64,000 bases of DNA from assembly GCA_029721435.1 (NCBI GenBank), contig CM056573.1, forward strand, positions 5,199,501 to 5,263,500, written 5' to 3'. The notes under the pieces were generated by a model. It saw only the letters and a program-made list of their open reading frames with translations, ran no database searches and was not told the DNA's origin. The position numbers and the translations under genes are program-made. Position 1 is the stretch's first letter, and each line of letters begins with the position of its first letter. Origin of the DNA: Gymnothorax reevesii. Taxonomy: Eukaryota; Chordata; Actinopteri; Anguilliformes; Muraenidae. Shown here in pieces: positions 56,879-64,000 of the stretch.

Positions 56879-59710
56879 ATAGCCGCAGGCGGCAATTCCG
56901 GGGTTCAAGCCAAGAATGACCATTAGTAGTTGAAAGCTTTAACAACTTAAATAACAAGTGTTGCCACTAAACGTGGCCATGTCCCCTGCCAGGTGACGGA
57001 AATCGACTGGGGTCGGCGTATCACAAAATTACACATTGAAGCCAAAGATTAATAAAATCGGTCAAACAGTTCTTGAGATTTCGCGTTCACAACAAACGGG
57101 ACGTGACAGGCGGACAGCCGAACGGATGGACTGATGGAGCTGAAGACTATGTCCACCGGCCCTAATACACCTTGACCCCAAAGATTAATGGAATTGGTCA
57201 AATCGTTCTTGAGATATTGCGTTCACAACAAACGGAATGGGACGGACTGATGGACGGACGGCCGGATGGATGCAGCTGAATTCTATATCCCCTGCCCCTA
57301 ATACACCTTGACACCAAGGATGAATAGAATCGGTCAAAAATGATTAGAATCGGTCAAACCGTTCTTGAGATATGATGCTGACAAAGTATTTCTAAGTGAT
57401 CAAATGGTCGTAATGACCTTGAGAATAATGGCAAGGTCACGTCAATTGAGTGGGCTGTGAGCACTTCGGTAATACACCTTGACACCAAAGATAAATGGAA
57501 TCGGTGGAACCGTTCTTGAGAAATCGCTTTCAAAACATATGGGACATGACGTACTGACGGATGGACGAACATAGCTGAATACCATGTCCCCCGCCCCTAA
57601 TACACCTTGACACCAAAGATGAATTGAATCAGTCAAACCGTTCTTGAGATATCGCGTTCACAACAAACAGAACATGATGGACAGACGGACGAACGGACTG
57701 AGCTGAATACCATGTCCCCCGCCCCTAATACACCTTGAAACCAAAGACGAATGGAATCGATCAAACCGTCCTTGAGATATTGCATTCACAACAAACAGGA
57801 CATAGCAGACAGACGGACGGAGCTGAATACTATGTCCCCCGCCCCTCAAACACCTTGACACCAAAGACGAATGGAATTAGTCAAACCGTTCTTGAGATAT
57901 CGCGTTCACAACAATCAGGACACGATGAACAGACGAACGGATGGACGGACGGAGCTGAATACTATGTCTCCCACCCCTAATACACCTTGACACCAAAGAT
58001 GAATGGAATCGGTCAAACCGTTCTTGAGATATTGCGTTCACAACAAATGGGACACGACGGATGGACGGACAGACGGACGGAGCTGAATACTATGTCCCCT
58101 GCCACTAATACACCTTGACACCAAAGACGAATGGAATCGGTGTAACCGTTCTTGAGATATCTCGTTCACAACTATCGGGACACAACGGATGGACAGACGA
58201 ACGGAGCTGAATACTATGTCCCACATCCCTAATACACCACGATACCAAAAACCAATGGAATCGGTCAAACTATTCTTGAGATATCACGTTCACAACAAAC
58301 CGTATGGGACAGACGGCCGGGCGGACGGATGGAGCTGAATACTATGTCCCCCGCCCCTAATACACCTTGACACCAAAGATGAATGGAATCGGTCGAACCG
58401 TACTTGAGATATCATGTTGACAAGGAATTTGTAAGTGGTCAAATGATCGTTATGACCTTGAGAATAATGCCAAGGTCACGGAAATCTACTGGGTCAGCGT
58501 ATCATACCAATATACCTTAACACCAAAGATGAATGGAATCGGTCAAACTGTTCTTGAGATATCGCGTTCAGAACAAACAGGACGTGACTGACGGCCGGAC
58601 GGAGCTGAATACTATGTCCCCCGCTCCGCTTGCTATCATGGCGGCGGGGGACAAAAACCACCTTAAGAGTGTGTTGCAGGTATTTATGTGGACCTATTTT
58701 GCCAGCGTAATGGTTGGACCAACATGATGTATAGTCTGATTTATGTTATGCCAGGCTACTTTATGCATTTATGGCACCCCCTACTGGTCGATTTGATTGA
58801 AACTTTCAGACTATGTTTCAGGTTCTAATATGGACATATCCTGTGAGTTTTGTTATGATTGGAAAAACTATTTATGATTTATAGTCTGATTTGTGTTATA
58901 CCACGTTCCTTTGTTTTGCATTTATAGCGCCCCCTATCAGACAATTTGAATGAAATTTTCAGAGCATGTTTCAAGTACTTATATGAATATGTCCTGTGAG
59001 TTTTATGGCTACAGGACAAACAATTGCTGATTTATAGTCTGATTTGTGTTATACCACACTGCTTGGTTTTGCATTTATGGCGCCCCCTATCAGTCAATTT
59101 GAATGAAATTTTCAGAGTGTGTTTCAAGTACTTATATGAATATATCCTGCAAGTTTTATGGCTATAGGACAAACAATTGCTGATTTATAGACTGATTTGT
59201 GTTATACCATGCTGCTTTGTTTAGCAGTCATGTTAATCAGCCCATTTGAATGAAATTTTCTGGTTATGTTTCAGGTACTTGTATGAATATATCTTGTGAG
59301 TATTATGGCTATAGGACAAACAGTTGCTGATTTGTAGTCTGATATGTGTTACAGCGCCCCCCATGAGCTGATTTGCATGAAAGTGTCAGGGTATTTTCCG
59401 GGTAATTCTATGGACATATTCTGCAAGTTCTGTGATGATTGGCCCAATGATTGTTGAATTTTGTCCATTTATGTGCTAAGCTACGCCCCTGCTGAAGTTC
59501 ATTGGTCAATATCTCGGAAATGAGATTTCAACAAGCTTCATGCAGTCTTTGATAATCTTGGTCCACTGATGATCCACAACAAATGTCAAAGGACACGGAC
59601 CTACGATCTAGGAGGAGATGTCAAAAATGTGTTTTTCAAAAAATTCAAAATTCCGGAAAATCAAATATGGCGTACCTTAAAGGTCCTTAGGGGAAAGTTG
59701 TAGAGAATAG
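56879..59710 (+). mobile_element. A-B non-coding repeat element, second copy (expanded A part)
   Basis: Starts ATATAGCCGCAGGCGGCAAT at the junction with the first copy. Part A (to about 58655) has about eleven units of 115-135 bp, each with a GACGGACGG-type run, GGAGCTGAATACTATGTCCC and ACCTTGACACC. It ends GGCGGCGGGGGAC. Part B (to about 59710) repeats the TATAGTCTGATTT units of the first copy and appears truncated at its end. Confidence 0.75.
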
Positions 59711-59855
59711 ACCAAGAAATGTCTCTGTCAATGCCCTATCCATACCTCCTGCCCGATCGGTTCTGTGTATGCTCAATACCAGTAACCCCACAGTGCAGAT
59801 TTGTACCAAACATGCGTTAACATTTTACTTGACGGCAGCCAGCGACTTTTTAAAA

Positions 59856-60062
59856 CAGGGGTGTCCAATCTTATCCAGAAAGGGCTGGTGTGGGTGCTGG
59901 TTTTTGTTAGAGCCCAACACTAACAAACCTGATTCTACCTACTAAGGCCCTGGTTGAAACCCCTGATTAGTTAATTAGTGGAATCAGGTGCAGTAGCACT
60001 GCTGGCTAGGACAAAAACCTGCACCCACACTGGCCCTTTACGGATAAGATTGGACATCCCTG
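59856..60062. mobile_element. Complete hAT-type MITE with 8-bp target duplication
   Basis: Inverted ends of about 45-50 bp (CAGGGGTGTCCAATCTTATC at the left; AAGATTGGACATCCCTG at the right) are flanked by an exact TTTTAAAA duplication (59848-59855 and 60063-60070). 207 bp, non-coding. A truncated relative lies at 15585. Confidence 0.9.
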
Positions 60063-61235
60063 TTTTAAAACTTTAACAACATAATAGTATACAAATTCAC
60101 TACAACGCAAAGTTATTTTGGAAAGATTATATTTTATTTCATGGTCCTTCAAGTAGCCAGCGACTTCTTTTTACTTCAACAACATAGTAGTATACAAATT
60201 CACTACAACTCAAGGACACTTTAGAGAGAGTAGGCCAATATTTTATTTCATGGTCCTTCCAGTATCGTTTTTTATTGAATAGGTGTATTTATAGGTGAAT
60301 AGGTGTCTATGTTCATCACTTCCAGTGCAAGTCATGGCAAAATAAGGAAACTGTCGCGCAAAATCTTATGGAATTGTTTACAGTATGGGTTGCTTTACAG
60401 GAATTTGGGTATTTATACATAATTATTTTTTCCTATCCAGAATGCAAATCATGTGGGCCAAAATCGTATATTAACGTAACCCCTTATTTGTCAATATGTT
60501 ATCATAGCCCACATGTCCCTCAACAGACATTCAGCACATTGACGGTATTGTTCCCGCTTTTTTTGGAGACACCGACGGTTGAAGTTTGCGTTACCCCTGC
60601 AAGCTAGGCTAACAGGATAATAGGCCTATTAGCTAATTAACAAGGACTTACTGGGCAGAATGGCTCTTCAAATGACGAACAAAGTTTGAAGTTGTCATCT
60701 AGCTGGCCAAGACGTTCATGCCGCATGTCTTGCACTGTGCTGTTCATCTTTTGCCATCAAAATAATAATTCCGAAAAAAAAAGCAGAAGACGATGACTTT
60801 CCTTAGGCTACCCCTCCCGCTGATATGTTGATGCCTATATCTGATATAAGAGAGCGCGTTTCTCCAATAAACACGTAAGGTTCGTAGAAAGGACTACGAC
60901 TGATTGACAGGGTGGTGATCCAATCATGACAACGCCGTTCTCAGCCTGCGCTACTACCGGATAATCAATATCATTTTTTTTATTAATTTATTAATTTCAT
61001 ATTCAAACTGAAAACATGAATTGAATAGCACACAAGTCATACAAGTCATCATGTCTCAAGTCAAGTCCCGAGTCTTTAACTTCCAAGTCCGAGTCGAGTC
61101 TCAAGTCTTTTATTTTTTGTCAAGTCACAAGTCATTAAGACAGCGACTCGAGTCCCCATCTCTGTCTTAGAATATTGGCGGTGACAGAAACTTCAGACCA
61201 AAATTGCTGAATGTGTAAGCTTGCTATTACCATAT

Positions 61236-61541
61236 TGTAGCGGTTTCTCCAATGAGAGGAGGCGGAGTCCGGGTCTGGAGTTTTCGCATCGCCCCAGAAG
61301 CGGAGCTTCGTTTTATTTTTCTGCCATATTCATGTGAACACAACAAGTTACTCTCAGAATGGCACAACCTCTCAGTAACAGAGCATATCACCCACTACCC
61401 TCAGGCCGCTGATCAGCCTGCTTATATGTATCCCCTGGATTGCTGTGATTGGCTCCCGTCAGAATGGAGTAGTGCAGCCAATCACAGCGGCCCAAGGGAA
61501 AACAGAGCTAGTTTTTACAGAATTCTGGCGAAATCGCCACA
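61236..61541 (-). mobile_element. 3' LTR of the Ty3/Gypsy retrotransposon
   Basis: On the minus strand it starts TGTGGCGATTTCGCC and ends AACCGCTACA, giving TG...CA ends. A purine-rich tract (GGTGGGGGC) lies immediately upstream, at about 61543-61551. Inside are two CCAATCACA-type boxes, a CATATAAGC TATA-like site, and an AATAAA near 61312. The order fits U3-R-U5. The partner LTR would be beyond the right edge. Confidence 0.8.
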
Positions 61542-61759
61542 TAGCCCCCACCTAAGGGGCCACGAGTCCCCCGACAACCCCGCAACAACAAAAACACATG
61601 TACAAGAATTAACAAGGCTATTTACGAAAAAATTAACCTAAATATGTACAGTCAAAGTCTGCCAGGCGCCTTGGCACCTGGCGTCGCTGGACTGGGCGAC
61701 GGTGCACGAGCGGTGGAGTAACCACAGCCGCCGGTGATGAAGCTGGTGAGTGGGGACTT

Positions 61760-62385
61760 GCACTTGACTTTGTCGCCCCTTTGTTGCACTTGACTTTGTC
61801 ACCCCTTTGTTGCACTTTATTTTGTTGCCCTTCTGTTACAGTTGACTCTGCCCTTTTGTTGCACTTGACTTTGTTACCCTTTCGTTGCGCTTGATTTTGT
61901 TGCCCCTTTGTTGCACTTGACTTTGTTGCCCCTTGTTGCCCTTTTGTTACACTTGATTTTGTTGCCCTTTCGTTGCACTTGACTTTGTTGCCCCTTGTTG
62001 CACTTTACTTTGTTGCCCTTTTGTTGCACTTGATTTTGTCGCCCTTTTATTCACTTGACCTTGCCCTTTTGTTGCACTTAATTCTGTTGTCCTCCTCTCG
62101 GCTTTGTTGCCGGTCTACTTGCATTTTTTTATACTATTTTAGTTGAGTTTCTTTGCTTGATTTGTTGCTCTTTGATTCTGTTGTCGTTCTACTCGGTCTT
62201 ATTAGTATTTTTAGTGATTGCTTATTGGTTTAGATCTGTAACAATGGAAAGTGTTCTGTCACTTATTGTTAGCACTTGTACTTGTCTCCTAGGAGCTCTG
62301 CACTTTTGTACTGATCTTCTGCACTTTTGTACGTCGCTCTGGATAACAGCGTCTGCTAAGAACCTGTAATGTAATGTAACGTATA
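61760..62385 (+). repeat. TTTGTTGC minisatellite joined to a teleost MITE/SINE tail, inserted in the integrase region
   Basis: 61760-62100 is a 22-28-bp tandem repeat (CCTTTTGTTGCACTTGACTT), about 12 copies with variation. The right end, about 62328-62380, reads GTCGCTCTGGATAACAGCGT, then CTGCTAAGAACC and TGTAATGTAATGTAACG. That is the conserved 3' end of an interspersed repeat very common in teleosts. Confidence 0.75.
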
Positions 62386-64000
62386 TATGGTGAGGTGGGC
62401 TGTTAGCTGGCCAGCAGTTGGCTGGCAGCGAAGCAGCCCCGCAGGAGTCGCAGCAGTGGATGTGGAGTTCCACATCACAGTGGCAGCCCAGCCAATAAAA
62501 CCGCCCCCTCGGGCAGCGTAGGGTCTTTGTCACCCCAAAGTGGTCTGCCCCCACTGAGCCATGAACCAGCTCAAGGACCAGGGGGCGTAGCTTGTGGGGC
62601 ACCAAGAGCTGGAAGATGTTGCGCACCTGGCCAGGCACCTGCTAGCGCCGGTAGGCCAGCCTGTTCACCAGCTCCAGTTGCTGAAACTCGTTTGGATAAG
62701 CCTTCAGCTCCATACCCTCTGCCACAACCTCAGCCCATGTCGATGGTGCCTTTGCCTCCAGCCAGCCCCTCACCCTCCCCAGCGTGCCGTCTGCCTCCTG
62801 CTCCTCCTGTAGTTGTTGAGGTTCTAGCGGCACTGGCATCCCCTCTGCCCCTGTCAAAGCAGCTGTCACTTTGAGAGCCGGCTGGTCTCGCAGCTCCAGC
62901 CGCTGACAGTACCTGCACTCCAGTGCGGCACAAGGTCGTCTGGACAGGGCATCAGCGTTCCCGTGGTGGCGGCCCAGATTGTGCTCGATAATAAAGTGGG
63001 AGCTTTGCAGAACTTCCAGCCAGCGTGCTACCTGGCCCTTGGGATCTTTGAAGTTCAAGAGCCAAGTGAGGGAGGAATGGTCAGTGTGTAGGCGGAAGGT
63101 GGTGCCCTGTAGGTACGGGCGGAAGTGGCGGAGTGCCCTGACGACCGCCAGCAGTTCCCGGCGAGTGGTGCAGTAGTTGCGTTCTGCCTAGCACAGAACA
63201 TGACTGTAGTACTCAACTACTTTTTCCCCTTCCTCGTCTTGCTGGGAGAGCACGGTCACTACCCCAGTGTTGCTGGCGTCAGTGTCCACAATGAAGGGTC
63301 GCTGGACATCGGGATAAGCCAGTATTGGGGCCTGTGTAAGGGCTGCTCTGAGCCGGGCGAACACAGCTGCTCACTCCTCCGTCCATTTCAAGGCTTGGTT
63401 TTTGTCAGTGAGATGGTGGTGAGGGCTGGAGATAGAGGCAAAGTCCCGCACAAACCGCCAGTAGTAGCTCACCAGTCCCAGGAAACTGCACAGCTCACCC
63501 ATGTCGGTCGGCACCAGCAAGCCTTGCACAGCAGCCACTTTTGCTGGGTCTGTGGCCACCCCTTGCCCACTTACCACATGCCCTAGGACCAGCTGACCCT
63601 TTTTCGCGTTGAGTCTCAGCCCCGCCCGCTGAACACATCCCTTAGGTTGGAGAGAGTGCCCTCGAAGCTGCTGGCGTGCAACAGGAGGTCATCAAGGTAC
63701 ACGACATAGTGGTCCCAAGGAACAGCTGACAGGACCCTCTCCATTAGCTGCTCAAGGGTCGCGGGGGCATTGTTCAATCCGAACGGCATGACCCAGAAGT
63801 GCTATAACCCCTGTTTGAGGGTAAATGCTGTTTTCAATCTGGCGTCGTCAAACATCCACACCTGCCAGTATCCGCTGCGGAGATCCAGGGAGCAGAACGA
63901 ACTGGACCCTGCTAGGTGGTCAAGCGCTTCGTTGATGCACGGAAGAGAATGGGCGTCCTTCCGGGTTACAGCATTCAGGCGCCGGTAATCAACGCAGAAC

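Larger units (their letters stand above)
54715..61165. mobile_element. 6.4-kb composite element with ACAGAGATGGGA ends and AAGTC subterminal repeats
   Basis: ACAGAGATGGGA at 54715-54726 is matched inverted at the right (TCCCCATCTCTGT, 61153-61165). Just inside both ends are clusters of AAGTC/CAAGTCTC pentamers: 54750-54870 and about 61030-61140. It contains the A-B repeat dimer and a hAT MITE as later insertions. An open frame at 60368-60607 is unrecognised. Confidence 0.55.
61236..64000 (-). mobile_element. Decayed Ty3/Gypsy-type LTR retrotransposon, 3' part (pol to 3' LTR)
   Basis: Reading on the minus strand from the right edge: reverse transcriptase with the catalytic YLDD at 63688-63699, RNase H ending near the DALSRRP motif at about 62945, then the integrase H2C2 zinc-binding region (about 62430-62600). 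Domain order RT-RNaseH-IN is that of Ty3/Gypsy. From 63577 to 62388 one frame is kept but carries stops at 63371, 63188 and 62642; there is a frameshift near 63630. The integrase core is replaced by inserted repeat DNA (61760-62385). A short segment near 61640-61760 resembles the C-terminal end. The element cannot be autonomous. Confidence 0.85.

Noticed and set aside
57354..58268. Several open frames of 60-80 codons repeating similar residues on both strands
   Set aside because: They are translations of the A-unit tandem repeats; similarity between frames reflects the repeat, not a protein family.
55182..58655. Regular spaced repeats as a CRISPR array
   Set aside because: Units are 115-135 bp, imperfect and contain simple-sequence runs, in a vertebrate genome; no cas genes.
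61252..61641. A 129-codon plus-strand open frame
   Set aside because: It overlaps the 3' LTR of the minus-strand retrotransposon, and resembles no protein.

Overview
The window looks like ray-finned fish (teleost-type) nuclear DNA. A vertebrate gene is broken into many short exons with GT-AG borders, and the introns are full of repeats typical of teleosts: a tRNA-type SINE, hAT, Tc1, piggyBac and fold-back non-autonomous elements, L1-like and Ty3/Gypsy remnants, and GACGGACGG-rich elements. I cannot name the species. There is no sign of bacterial, phage or plasmid DNA, and no CRISPR array.

One protein-coding gene dominates: hectd1, the HECT-type E3 ubiquitin ligase HECTD1, on the minus strand. 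I could place 26 consecutive coding exons from the ATG at 47446 down to 1657. Every junction keeps phase, and the total is 5,109 nt (1,703 codons) with no stop or frameshift. They encode the N-terminal helical/armadillo-like region, the ankyrin repeats, the SUN-like (F5/8C-like) domain, the MIB/HERC2 domain, the long Ser-rich linker and an acidic stretch. The rest, including the catalytic HECT domain, lies beyond the left edge. A non-coding first exon ends at the donor at 53868, inside a CpG-rich promoter with a TCTCGCGA element near 54154.

Layout: 1-1656 is an intron with an L1-like ORF1 relic; 1657-10083 holds coding exons 26-23; 10.36-12.36 kb is a 2-kb TIR element; 13-26.7 kb holds exons 22-10 with a 35-bp minisatellite at 15 kb; 26.9-28.0 kb is a deleted Tc1-like element; 28.8-40.1 kb holds exons 9-3; 40.1-44.0 kb is an intron that is almost all transposon, including a 1.56-kb palindrome; exons 2 and 1 follow; 47.5-53.9 kb is intron 1 with an 18-copy minisatellite. 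From 54.2 kb to the end is intergenic: a 6.4-kb composite element with AAGTC subterminal repeats that contains a head-to-tail dimer of a non-coding tandem-repeat element, then a decayed Ty3/Gypsy retrotransposon on the minus strand (3' LTR at 61.2-61.5 kb, pol running off the right edge).

I found no clearly new biological system. The observations most worth checking are where repeats meet splicing signals (a minisatellite that copies the exon 11 donor, a CA repeat that forms the exon 23 acceptor tract, tandem donors at exon 13) and several large fold-back or tandem-repeat families that I cannot assign.
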